Assembly: GCF_003931915.1 (NCBI RefSeq) | Contig: NZ_RSAA01000020.1 | Coordinates: 1-64,000, forward strand | Reading direction: 5' to 3' | DNA: 64,000 nt | Source of the DNA: Saccharopolyspora rhizosphaerae | GTDB lineage: Bacteria > Actinomycetota > Actinomycetes > Mycobacteriales > Pseudonocardiaceae | Shown: one piece after another, positions 1-8,497 of the stretch | How positions within the stretch are numbered: the first letter of the stretch is position 1 | How the letters are laid out: the number at the start of each line of letters is the position of its first letter | Program-made: the position numbers and the translations under genes | Notes under the pieces: generated by a model | What the model was told of the DNA's origin: nothing | Databases searched by the model: none | The model's input: the letters and a program-made list of their open reading frames with translations, nothing else

Positions 1-99
1 CCGGATAGATGTTGATCTTCTTCGTCGCTGATCCATCTACCGGAGACCTCACTATGTTCAACCACCGGGCCCCACGTTCCTAAACAGCTCCTAGGGGCG

Positions 100-567
100 T
101 CACCGCTCGGTCTGGGCGTTCCAGGTGGCGATCAGCGCGTAGATGATGAGCACGTCGATCACGAGCAGGAGGATCGACCAGATCGGGAAGGCTGGAAGCC
201 AGGCAAGCTGCACGATCATGTTGATCGCCACCAGGCCGACCCCGACAGCGCGCGCCCAACCCGGGGCATTGCCCAGCAAGGACAACCCCGTCGCCAGCAC
301 GAGGGCGCCGATGATGATGTGCACGAATCCCCACGCGGTGAGGTCGAGGGCCAGGACCGCACCTCCGACGGTGACGAAGTAGGTCGGGGAGAACAACGCG
401 GCCAGACCTTCGATCACACCGAACCCTCCGAGCACCGCCATCATCACGCCGCCGAAGCGCACCCAGTCCATTCCTGCGCCCGAGCCCTGAATCGCCCCAC
501 CGTACTGCGAGCGCGGCTTGGGCACGGACCTGCGGCCCTCCGCAGTCCGTGTCTGCTGCTCGGTCAT
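100..567 (-). CDS. DUF7144-like four-helix membrane protein
   Basis: 155-residue protein with a charged, Pro/Ser/Gln-rich N-terminal tail of about 33 residues followed by four predicted membrane helices at roughly 37-60, 78-97, 104-125 and 129-149. The short, evenly spaced helices and the Trp-rich C-terminus fit the small actinobacterial DUF7144-type membrane proteins, whose function is unknown. I chose the ATG at 567 because GGAGG lies seven bases upstream of it; the longer upstream reading frame is Arg/Pro-rich and looks non-coding. It sits at the left edge of the stress island, next to the kinase gene and in the same orientation. Function cannot be assigned from the sequence. Confidence 0.75.
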   Translation of the reverse strand: MTEQQTRTAEGRRSVPKPRSQYGGAIQGSGAGMDWVRFGGVMMAVLGGFGVIEGLAALFSPTYFVTVGGAVLALDLTAWGFVHIIIGALVLATGLSLLGNAPGWARAVGVGLVAINMIVQLAWLPAFPIWSILLLVIDVLIIYALIATWNAQTER

Positions 568-775
568 CGATACCTCCAGTTGTCCCCGACGGTCCGTCTC
601 CATCGCGGAACCGCACCCGGTTAATGTGCGCTCGGACGATGAGAGCGGCCAGTGCCAGAAGTCCCCAGCCAGAAGGCCACCCCAGCCCCGCGACCAGCTG
701 CCCGAACGCCCTCCCCGCGGACTCCGGCGAACCTGGCCTGACTGCGCTCCTGCTCGGCCCGCCCGTGCCCGCAGT

Positions 776-2278
776 TCACCGGCAGGCTTGCAGGATCCTC
801 CAGGCCGCGGCCACGGCCGACTCCGCTTCTCCTGCGGTGTCCACCTCGACCGCTTCCGGCCACGCGGCGAACCGGCCCGCCATCTCCTCGGCAACAGCGC
901 CGGTGGCGTCGGAGACGTCATCCACGCGAGCGGCCAGGCGAGCCATTGCCACGTCCCGCGGCGCGTCGCACCTGAGCTCTGTGATCATCGCGCGTCCTTC
1001 GCGCGCGAGTGCTCGAGCCGCCTCTCGTTCATCGGCGTTGCTCCAACTCGCGTCCAGGACGACGCTCTCGCCGTACTCCATCAGCCGGCGGCACCGCGAG
1101 AACATCTCACCGTAGGTGTCGTGGACCTGCGCTCTGTCGTACAAGCCCCTGCCATAGCCCGCTCCGGGGTCGAGGTCGGCCGCGTGCGGCATCTCCCTGC
1201 GGATCTGGTCCGTCCTCAGCAGCACCCCGCCCATCCGGTCCGCGAGCGCGCCCGCCACCGTGGACTTGCCCACGCCCGGCAGGCCGCCTACGACGACCAG
1301 CCGAACCTGACCTGAGCGCAGATGGTCCAGTGCCATACCCGCGAGCTTCCGAGCCTGGTCGGCCGCAGATTCCACACCCTGCTCGTGACGCAGGCACGCG
1401 ACCTTGCACCGCACGAAGGCGCGGTAGGCGATGTAGTGGTCGGCGAGAGAGCGGGGAACCTGAGAACCCGACAGTTCCGCATACCAGCCGAGAAACTCCC
1501 GTCCCAGCTCCGCCGCACCGAGACGTTCCAGATCCATCGCCAGAAACGCCGCGTCGTCGAGACCATCCACGTAGCGCAACGCGTCGTCGAACTCCAGGCA
1601 GTCCAGCGCACGTGGTCCGTCGGGCAAGCAGAACACGTCCTCCGCCTGAAGATCGCCGTGGCCGTCCACCACATACCCGCGGCGCACGCGGTCGCCCAGC
1701 AGACGCGCACGGCCATCGACGTAGTCCAGCGCCCGCCAGACGATCTCCTCGAACGTGTCGCGGTCGAAGATGCTCCCCACGAACGGCTCTGCCCCTGTGA
1801 AGTTGTCGACCCATCGCCTGCGCAACGCCGCTGGCTCGCCGGCTGATTCGACATCCGGGCCCCGCTTCGCGGTGCTGTGAAACGACACCAACTTCCGGGC
1901 GAGCTGCTGGAGGTCCGAGCGCACGTCCTCGCCGCGCTCCACCAACGTCGCCAGCCGCCGGTCCGGAGGCATTCGCCGCATGACCACGATCCAGTCACAA
2001 CTCCGGCCCTCACCGTCGAGCACCTCGGACAGGTCGAGGTACACGTCCGGCGCCAATCGCCGGTTGAGCTCCACCTCCCGGGAGCAAGCCACTTTGCGGG
2101 ATTCGACGCTGGTGAAGTTCAGGAACCCGAAGTCCACCGGCTTCTTGACCTTGTACGCGCGGTCACCGATGAACGCGACCACGGCCGTGTGGCTTTCCGC
2201 CACGGCCGCGGCCTCGGGTGGTTCACGTCTGGCTACCGAAACGCCCTCCACCACCCGCAACGAGCTGGTCAGGTCCAC
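776..2278 (-). CDS. Two-domain kinase: APH-like domain plus P-loop ATPase
   Basis: 500-residue protein. Residues about 1-320 resemble an aminoglycoside-phosphotransferase-like fold (COG2187), with the catalytic-loop-like HGDLQAEDVF at 207-216 and LEFDD at 229-233. Residues about 325-500 form a small P-loop kinase with Walker A GGLPGVGKST at 331-340. This layout is the same as mycobacterial Rv2004c as I recall it, a dormancy-regulon protein of similar length; substrate unknown. The start is GTG at 2278, preceded by GGAGG seven bases upstream; the reading frame continues further upstream but there it runs antisense to codon use of the USP gene. It lies 57 bp downstream of that USP in the same orientation, matching the Rv2005c-Rv2004c pairing, so the two are probably co-transcribed. 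Confidence 0.85.
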   Translation of the reverse strand: MDLTSSLRVVEGVSVARREPPEAAAVAESHTAVVAFIGDRAYKVKKPVDFGFLNFTSVESRKVACSREVELNRRLAPDVYLDLSEVLDGEGRSCDWIVVMRRMPPDRRLATLVERGEDVRSDLQQLARKLVSFHSTAKRGPDVESAGEPAALRRRWVDNFTGAEPFVGSIFDRDTFEEIVWRALDYVDGRARLLGDRVRRGYVVDGHGDLQAEDVFCLPDGPRALDCLEFDDALRYVDGLDDAAFLAMDLERLGAAELGREFLGWYAELSGSQVPRSLADHYIAYRAFVRCKVACLRHEQGVESAADQARKLAGMALDHLRSGQVRLVVVGGLPGVGKSTVAGALADRMGGVLLRTDQIRREMPHAADLDPGAGYGRGLYDRAQVHDTYGEMFSRCRRLMEYGESVVLDASWSNADEREAARALAREGRAMITELRCDAPRDVAMARLAARVDDVSDATGAVAEEMAGRFAAWPEAVEVDTAGEAESAVAAAWRILQACR

Positions 2279-2334
2279 GACGTCCCCTCCTTCGACCCGG
2301 CAGTTGGAACCGCCTTGGTTCACCCCGACGGGCT

Positions 2335-3213
2335 TCAGCGCGCGACGATCACCGGGCACGGCGAATGCTGCAGCAGCTGCTGGCTCGTCGAACCGAGCAG
2401 CAAGCCGGTGAACCCGCCACGACCGCGTGCGCCCACTACCACGAGTTGCGCTTGCTGGGCATGCTGGAGAAGTGCTCGGGCGGGCTTGTCGTGGGACACG
2501 TAGCGATGCACCTCGACATCGGGGAACTTCTCGTTCCAGCCCGCCAGGTGCTCGGCCAGCCACCGTTCCTGGTCGGTCTGCGCGACGTCCCAGCCCTCCC
2601 CCTCGGTCCACCGCGCAGCGTCCGCATCGACGGAGTTCCACGTGTGCACTGCTCGCAACGCCACACCGCGCCGCGCTGCGCATTCGAACGCCGTGGTCAA
2701 CGCCGCTTCGCCGGTGGCGGACTCGTCCACCCCGACAACGACCGGAGCCTCGGGCAACGCTGTCCCAGGGCCGCGCACCACCCCGACCGGGCAGTGGCCA
2801 TGAACGCTGAGCGCCACCGCCACCGACCCGACCACCAGCCCGGTGAACCCACCCAAACCCCGACTGCCCACCACGACCAACTGCGCCTCGCCCGACTGGT
2901 CGACCAGCACGGCGCCCGCCTGTCCAACACGCATTTCGGTTTCCACCACGAGGTCGGCGACCTCCGACTTGGCGACCTCGGCTGCTCGGCGGAGCCACTC
3001 CTTGCCCTGTCGCTGCGCGGCCTGGATGTAGGGCACGGGAAGCGGGTAACCCGGCAGATCGGGGAGGTAGACCAGCGAGAGCACATCGGCGTACACAATC
3101 CGCAGCCGCGCGTTCCGGCGATGCGCCTCGGCCGCAGCCCACCGGACCGCGTGGACGGCCGACGACGAGCCGTCGACACCCACGATCACCGGTTTGAGGC
3201 TCTGACTGCTCAT
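2335..3213 (-). CDS. Universal stress protein, tandem USP domains
   Basis: 292-residue protein made of two UspA domains. Each has the first-strand motif (VIVGVDGSS near residue 10 and VVVGVDES near 157) and the ATP-binding loop G-x2-G-x9-G-S: VVGSRGLGGFTGLVVGS in the first half and VVGARGRGGFTGLLLGS in the second, so both halves should bind ATP. Such tandem USPs (Rv2623, Rv2005c in Mycobacterium tuberculosis) are cytosolic ATP sensors linked to growth arrest in low oxygen. The ATG at 3213 is preferred over the in-frame GTG two codons earlier because GGGGAG sits five bases before it. The kinase gene follows after 57 bp. A degenerate flavodoxin gene lies directly upstream. Confidence 0.92.
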   Translation of the reverse strand: MSSQSLKPVIVGVDGSSSAVHAVRWAAAEAHRRNARLRIVYADVLSLVYLPDLPGYPLPVPYIQAAQRQGKEWLRRAAEVAKSEVADLVVETEMRVGQAGAVLVDQSGEAQLVVVGSRGLGGFTGLVVGSVAVALSVHGHCPVGVVRGPGTALPEAPVVVGVDESATGEAALTTAFECAARRGVALRAVHTWNSVDADAARWTEGEGWDVAQTDQERWLAEHLAGWNEKFPDVEVHRYVSHDKPARALLQHAQQAQLVVVGARGRGGFTGLLLGSTSQQLLQHSPCPVIVAR

Positions 3214-3325
3214 TTCCACTCCCCGATGACGAAGGTTGATGCGTCAAATCCGCGTGCGCGGTAGCACTGCCGAACAATCAGACTTGGCGCCCGACCAGTT
3301 CTCGGCGACTCAGCGGCCGACGCGA

Positions 3326-3510
3326 TCAACGTCCCATGTATACGGCACTCCCCAGAACGACGATGCCGAAGTTCACGTCCACGCGCATGTCCAGCACGGC
3401 TGACGCCGACATCGAGATCCGACTGCGCCAGGGACATCACCCATCGCTGCGTTGATCCCCGTACCACCGAACTTGCTGCCATAAGCGACGAGTGCTCGCT
3501 TGCCCACAGC
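3326..3510 (-). pseudogene. Flavodoxin-domain protein, degenerate remnant
   Basis: The stretch between the USP promoter and the SHOCT gene carries flavodoxin hallmarks in three different minus-strand frames. Near 3501 reading leftwards one frame gives KRALVAYGSKFGGTG, the typical FMN-phosphate loop start; a second frame then gives AQSDLDVGVSRAG; a third gives VDVNFGIVVLGSAVYMGR followed at once by a stop at 3326-3328. VVLGSAVYMGR is the conserved second block of HemG-like flavodoxin-domain proteins. Only about 60 of the usual 160-170 codons remain and at least two frameshifts are needed, so this is a dead gene. Assignment rests on motif order alone. Confidence 0.55.
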
Positions 3511-3694
3511 CGCCCCCTCGGTGTCACGGCCGAACACAGCCGAGTGTCCTGCCTCAAGCCGCCGACCGCACGTCTTCACCCCATGAGCGACGTCGAAACC
3601 ACCATCTTGATCAGGACGAACGTGGGACCGCTGGGTGAACAACGGCAGCGGCCGGACACTGATGGGGCCGGACGTTTCCTCAACCCCGCTGGAG

Positions 3695-3955
3695 TTACCG
3701 GCCTCGCGCTCGCTCGCCCAGCACCTGAAGACGACGTTGGTATTCCTCCTCGTCGATCTCGCCACGCGCGAACCGATCAGCTAGCAAGCGCTCCGCACTG
3801 CTGGTCGAATCCTGCGACCTGCCGTGGTCGGCCGTTCGCGACAGATAACGGACCAAGGCGATGATGCCGAGAATGATCACCGCCCAGAACAGGACCGTGC
3901 TCGCGGTCATGAACGCGAACCCCCACACGCCCATACCCCCGTCTCCGAACATCAT
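3695..3955 (-). CDS. Small SHOCT-domain membrane protein
   Basis: 86-residue protein with one hydrophobic helix (about residues 14-34, ending RYLSR) and a C-terminal SHOCT-type segment, SSAERLLADRFARGEIDEEE, followed by YQRRLQVL. SHOCT is a short helical module found at protein ends, thought to help oligomerisation; no enzyme activity is implied. Start chosen as the first of two adjacent ATG codons (3955), preceded by GAGGAGG. It is divergent from the metal ATPase gene that begins at 4353; the intervening 400 bp contains a weak dyad near 4156-4173 (GGACATTGGCCCT) resembling a DosR half-site. Role probably at the membrane; function otherwise unknown. Confidence 0.75.
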   Translation of the reverse strand: MMFGDGGMGVWGFAFMTASTVLFWAVIILGIIALVRYLSRTADHGRSQDSTSSAERLLADRFARGEIDEEEYQRRLQVLGERARGR

Positions 3956-4352
3956 GGCAACCTCCTCAACCACGCGTTTGCCAGGCAACCGCTCAGGCCT
4001 TCATCTGCGACGACCGAACGCCGACGCCGATTGGGTACCCCGCCGAACGGACGGCAAGCGCGCCGGATACCCGGCCGAGCCTTCCGGCCGATACTCCTCC
4101 CCTCCAGCAAGAACCCCCCGCCGGGCGTCGCCAGACCCGCAATGGTTGAGGGAGAGGACATTGGCCCTAACTGCCGGAGGGCAGCCTTCCTAACGTTGGC
4201 CTCCGCGTCCTGGCGCGCTCAGGCGGCGTGTGGCTCCCGCCAGCCATAGGCGAGCGGCGACAGAGGGCCAGTTTGCGCCGGGCCGGTTTTTGCCGACCCG
4301 GTGCGCGCGGGGTGTTTGGTACGCGACGAGTAGCGAGAAGGATGTGCGGGCG

Positions 4353-6722
4353 ATGCCCGATCCACGGTCGACGCATCAGAATAAGGCGAGTCGGCTCCGA
4401 CGTTGGTTCGAGCCAACGCTTCTCGTCGTGACGACAAGCGGGTCGCTCGTCGGCGTCGGCGCCTGGGCAGTCGGGGCTCCCGGCATAGCCGACGCGGTGT
4501 GGATGGCGACAACAGCCGCTGCCATCGTGCCCGCGCTGGTTTGGATGGTGCTGGCGTTGTGGCAGGGCCGGACCGGCGTCGACCTCATCGCGGTGCTCTC
4601 GCTCGGCGGCACCCTCGCCGTGCACGAGTACCTCGCAGGAGCGCTCATCGCCGTGATGCTCGCCTCCGGGCAGACCCTGGACTCCGCAGCGCAGCGCCGA
4701 GCCTCCCACGACTTGCACGCGCTGCTGGAGCACGCCCCCCGTATCGCCCATCGGCGCGCGAAAGGAGCCATCGAGAACGTCTCCGCGGACGAGGTGCGCG
4801 TCGGCGACCTGTTGCTGGTGGCCCCCGGTGAGGTGGTGCCTGTCGACGGTCGGGTCGGCAGCGATCCCGCACTCCTCGACGAGTCCGTGCTCACCGGCGA
4901 ATCCGCGCACGTCGAACGTGGTCCCGGAGACACCGTGCGCAGCGGTGTCGTCAACGCGGGAACAGCCTTCGAACTGGTGGCCGACGCTCGAGCCCAGGAG
5001 AGCACCTACGCGGGGATCGTACGACTGGCTGAGCAGGCCAGTGTTGAGCGCGCACCCGTCGTCCGGCTCGCCGACCGGTACGCGACGTGGTTCCTCCCGC
5101 TGACCTTGCTCCTCGCCGGTTCCAGCTGGTTGATCACGGGTTCCCCGGTCGGTGCGGTCGCCGTGCTGGTCGTTGCCACACCTTGCCCGCTGCTTCTGGC
5201 GGTTCCCGTGGCGGTCGTATCGGGCATGTCCCGGGCTTCTCGAGCCGGGGTGATCATCCGCGATGGCACTGCGCTGGAGAACCTCGGCCGCGCCACCACC
5301 GCGGTCATGGACAAGACCGGCACCCTCACTGCGGGACACCCAGCGGTGCTGGACGTCATCAACGCACCGGCGATCGAGGCCACGGAAGTGCTCCGGCTGG
5401 CCGCCTCGCTGGACCAGGCATCCCCCCACGTGCTCGCCGAGGCCATCGTCGGGCACGCGCGCCGGCTTCAGCTCGTGCTGTCACAGCCGCGCGACGCATC
5501 GGAACAGCCGGGCCGCGGGATGAGCGGCATCGTCGAGGGTGACCGAATCGAGGTCGGCAAACTCGCGCTTCCCGAGAGCAGACCGCGCTGGATCGACACC
5601 ACGCTGAACCGCGCCATGCTCGACGCCGCTGCCATCGCCTGGGTCAGCCGCGAAGGCGAACTCGTAGGCGCGGTGCTGCTGCGCGATCCAGTGCGCCGAG
5701 ACGCCCCCAGAACCCTCCGGCGGCTGCGGGAAGCAGGCCTGCGCCGCCTGGTCATGCTTACCGGCGATCGCCTCGAACCGGCCAGGGAAGTCGCGACAGT
5801 GCTGGGATTGGACGGGGTGCACGCCGAGCAGAGTCCCGCGGAGAAGATCGCAAGTGTGCGCGAGGAGAGCCGATCCGCGACTACCATCATGGTCGGCGAC
5901 GGCGTCAACGACGCTCCCGCCCTAGCGGCGGCGACGGTCGGGATCGCGATGGGTGCACGCGGCTCTACCGCGTCGTCGGAGGCCGCCGATGTGGTGCTCA
6001 CAGCGGATCGGCTGGACCCGCTGGCCGAGGCGATGAGCATCGCCCGTCGCGCGCGCGGCATCGCGGTGCAGAGCGCCGCCGTCGGCATGAGCCTGTCGCT
6101 CCTGGCCATGGGCATTGCCGTAGCCGGTCTGCTGCAACCCGCCGCGGGGGCTCTCCTGCAGGAAGGCATCGACGTCGCGGTCATCCTCAACGCGCTGCGT
6201 GCGTTGCGCGGCCACGATCGCGGCGAGCGCACCGTGCCACCCGCCACGCAAGACCTGCTGCACCACTTCGCCTCCGAGCAGAACGAGCTCCGGGAAACCC
6301 TGCACCTGATCCGCGATACCGCGGACCTCATCTCCGGAAACTCCAGGTCCACGAATGTACTGGCCGCGCTGCGTCGGACCGGTGAATTCCTGGATCAGCG
6401 GCTCGTTCCGCACGAACGAGCCGAGGAAACCCAGCTCTACCCCGCCCTCGCCGCCGCACTGGGCGGCGCCGAGGCCACCGCGACGATGAGCCGCATGCAC
6501 GCCGAGATCGACAGACTCAGCGCCAGGATCCGCTCCCACCTGAACCTCGCTGAAACGCGCCGGCACATCGGCGACGACCAAGTCGAGGACCTGCTCGCCA
6601 CCCTGTACGGCTTGCACACCGTGCTACTCCTGCACTTCACCCAGGAAGAGGAAAGCTACTTCGCGCTGGCGGAAACCGACCAGGGCCCCCTAAGCCCGGA
6701 AGCACCGCGCCACGCCCGGTGA
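4353..6722 (+). CDS. P1B-5-type metal-transporting ATPase with C-terminal hemerythrin domain
   Basis: 789-residue P-type ATPase. Visible motifs: TGES at 181-184 (actuator), TPC at 276-278 in the metal-binding membrane helix, DKTGT at 320-324 (phosphorylated Asp), GDGVNDAP at 515-522. The TPC motif in place of CPC, absence of an N-terminal Cys-rich metal domain and a C-terminal hemerythrin-like domain (about 634-775, with H687-x3-E691, H716, H755, H761 and E765) are the combination described for P1B-5 ATPases such as Sinorhizobium Nia, which respond to nickel and iron. It should export Fe(II)/Ni(II), with the hemerythrin part possibly sensing oxygen or iron. ATG at 4353 follows AAGGA by ten bases; an upstream in-frame extension to 4230 lacks a good ribosome site. 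Neighbouring ferritin supports an iron-related role. Confidence 0.88.
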   Translation: MPDPRSTHQNKASRLRRWFEPTLLVVTTSGSLVGVGAWAVGAPGIADAVWMATTAAAIVPALVWMVLALWQGRTGVDLIAVLSLGGTLAVHEYLAGALIAVMLASGQTLDSAAQRRASHDLHALLEHAPRIAHRRAKGAIENVSADEVRVGDLLLVAPGEVVPVDGRVGSDPALLDESVLTGESAHVERGPGDTVRSGVVNAGTAFELVADARAQESTYAGIVRLAEQASVERAPVVRLADRYATWFLPLTLLLAGSSWLITGSPVGAVAVLVVATPCPLLLAVPVAVVSGMSRASRAGVIIRDGTALENLGRATTAVMDKTGTLTAGHPAVLDVINAPAIEATEVLRLAASLDQASPHVLAEAIVGHARRLQLVLSQPRDASEQPGRGMSGIVEGDRIEVGKLALPESRPRWIDTTLNRAMLDAAAIAWVSREGELVGAVLLRDPVRRDAPRTLRRLREAGLRRLVMLTGDRLEPAREVATVLGLDGVHAEQSPAEKIASVREESRSATTIMVGDGVNDAPALAAATVGIAMGARGSTASSEAADVVLTADRLDPLAEAMSIARRARGIAVQSAAVGMSLSLLAMGIAVAGLLQPAAGALLQEGIDVAVILNALRALRGHDRGERTVPPATQDLLHHFASEQNELRETLHLIRDTADLISGNSRSTNVLAALRRTGEFLDQRLVPHERAEETQLYPALAAALGGAEATATMSRMHAEIDRLSARIRSHLNLAETRRHIGDDQVEDLLATLYGLHTVLLLHFTQEEESYFALAETDQGPLSPEAPRHAR

Positions 6723-6789
6723 GCCACGACGCACTGGTGCTCACCGCAGCTGCCGCCTCCGGAGCCGGCACCACGTGGTGCGCGGGACG

Positions 6790-7353
6790 TCATCGCAACT
6801 TCCCGCCCGCGACCTGAGGGGCTCCCGATTCGTACCTCTCGTTCTCCACGGATTCCCGCTTGAGGTAGTCCTCCAGGTCGAACATGTTGCCCTGCGAGCG
6901 ATCGGCGACGTTGAGCATCGTGTTCATCTGCGCGATTTCGTCGACCTGTTCGGACAGGAACCAGCGCACGAACTGCTCGCCGAGGTAATCTCCCTCCTCA
7001 CGCAGGACTCGAGACAACGTCGTGACTTCATCGGTCGCGACGCGTTCCTGCTCAACGGCGAGCGCTATCAGCTCGCGAGGGTCCGAGAAGTCGTTTCGGA
7101 CCGCCTCAACGCTGGGGACTTCCACCGCAACGCTGTTGTCGATCATGTACTGCACGATCCGCATCGCGTGATCGCGCTTGCGCAGCGACTGCCGGTAGAA
7201 GTACGACGCCAGACGCGGGAGATCCCGCTGGTCGAACCACACCGCGCAGGCCAGGTACTGCTGCGATGCCCTGAGTCCGCTTCCCACCTGCTCTTCCATC
7301 AGGTTCTGGGCCTGGGAGGTGCGAGGCGAAATCGTCTTCACCACTGCATCCAT
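6790..7353 (-). CDS. Ferritin (BfrB-type)
   Basis: 187-residue four-helix ferritin. Matching features with mycobacterial BfrB, from memory: ASQQYLACAVWFD in helix A, the ferroxidase-type Glu in MEEQ, YFYRQSLRKRDHAM in helix B, EGDYLGEQFVRWFLSEQ in helix C-D, and the C-terminal tail ESGAPQVAGGKLR, which closely parallels the ASGAP...AGGRL end of BfrB. It would oxidise Fe(II) and store it as a 24-mer shell in the cytosol. ATG at 7353 gives the usual N-terminal length; no clear ribosome site precedes it, so it could be leaderless or start slightly elsewhere. It is convergent with the P1B-5 ATPase and divergent from the USP at 7497, so iron storage and iron/nickel export are adjacent. Confidence 0.9.
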   Translation of the reverse strand: MDAVVKTISPRTSQAQNLMEEQVGSGLRASQQYLACAVWFDQRDLPRLASYFYRQSLRKRDHAMRIVQYMIDNSVAVEVPSVEAVRNDFSDPRELIALAVEQERVATDEVTTLSRVLREEGDYLGEQFVRWFLSEQVDEIAQMNTMLNVADRSQGNMFDLEDYLKRESVENERYESGAPQVAGGKLR

Positions 7354-7496
7354 GGCAAAAAACGCTACGGCCGGGCGGCCATGAGCGCGACCGGGCGCCA
7401 AGCCGGTGACGCCTCACGCACACACGGCACGCGGGCTGCGGCGCAGCACCGATTGAGCGACGCTTGCGAGAGCCCGACCACCGGAGGTTGATCGCG

Positions 7497-8396
7497 ATGT
7501 CGACGGTCCACGACGACGGCGTCGTCGTCGGATTCGATGCTTCCGCAGAATCGCGGACGGCAGTGCGGTGGGCGGCGCTCGAAGCCACGACACGCGGGCG
7601 GCCGCTGGAGGTCGTTCACGCGACACCCATCCCGCTCGAGGAGTTGACGCGCATACACCTGCCCAGCGAGACCGTTTCGTTCGAACCGCTGCGCAGCGCC
7701 GCACAGCGGGTGCTGGCGGACATCGCTGCCGAATGCCGTCGCGAACACCCCAGTCTGGAAGTGCGGACGCAGGCACGCATGGGCGACCCGGCAAGCATCT
7801 TGCGCGACGCCGCTACAAACGCGTGCGTCCTCGTGCTGGGCCCGCCCCGGAAGGGGCGGGCGCATCATCTTCTGCTCGGCTCGACCGCCGGCAACCTGGT
7901 GCGCTCGGCGCCCGCTCCGGTCGTCATCGTGCGCGGCCACCGCTGGTCCGGCTCCGCCGGACCTCCCGCAGGGATCGAACGGGTCGTCGTGGGCATCGAT
8001 GGCTCCGCATGCAGCGCGCGGGCAGCGGGATTCGCCTACGACCTCGCGTTCCGCCACGACGCGGAACTCACCGCACTGCTGGCCATCGCAGAGCAAGCAT
8101 CGGACCCGCTGCCACCGAACCGCGGATGGACCCTCGGCTCCGATGCCATCGACGCTCAGCGCCGCGTCTTGGCCGAGTCCGTGGCGGGATGCGCCGAGGG
8201 GTACCCGGACGTCGTGGCACACCAGGAGCTGATCACCACTGAAGGCCCGACCGATGCGCTGCTCACCGCTGCGGTCGATGCCGATCTCCTCGTGGTCGGC
8301 ACCCGCGGGCGCGGTGCCCTCCGCTCGACCTTGCTCGGTTCGGTCAGCCACGCCGTGGTGCACTACGCAGCCTGCCCCGTAGCGGTCATCAGGTGA
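7497..8396 (+). CDS. Universal stress protein, tandem domains, first ATP loop degenerate
   Basis: 299-residue tandem USP. The first domain opens with VVVGFDASAE and its nucleotide loop reads VLGPPRKGRAHHLLLGST, where the expected G-x2-G is G-P-P-R-K-G, so it probably binds ATP poorly. The second domain is canonical: VVVGIDGSA at the start and VVGTRGRGALRSTLLGS in the loop. This asymmetry suggests one binding and one structural half, unlike most other USPs in the window. Start ATG 7497 is set by GGAGG nine bases upstream; the longer frame from 7464 has no such site. It is divergent from ferritin with about 140 bp between the two starts, likely a shared promoter region. Confidence 0.9.
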   Translation: MSTVHDDGVVVGFDASAESRTAVRWAALEATTRGRPLEVVHATPIPLEELTRIHLPSETVSFEPLRSAAQRVLADIAAECRREHPSLEVRTQARMGDPASILRDAATNACVLVLGPPRKGRAHHLLLGSTAGNLVRSAPAPVVIVRGHRWSGSAGPPAGIERVVVGIDGSACSARAAGFAYDLAFRHDAELTALLAIAEQASDPLPPNRGWTLGSDAIDAQRRVLAESVAGCAEGYPDVVAHQELITTEGPTDALLTAAVDADLLVVGTRGRGALRSTLLGSVSHAVVHYAACPVAVIR

Positions 8397-8497
8397 ACCT
8401 GCGAGGTCACCGCTTCCGGCGTCCGCGCCGTGAGAATCAGGGAGGTGGACGAGCGCAGCGGTCGAGGGAGGTGTCGGGGCGGTGCGCTGGCACGCGT

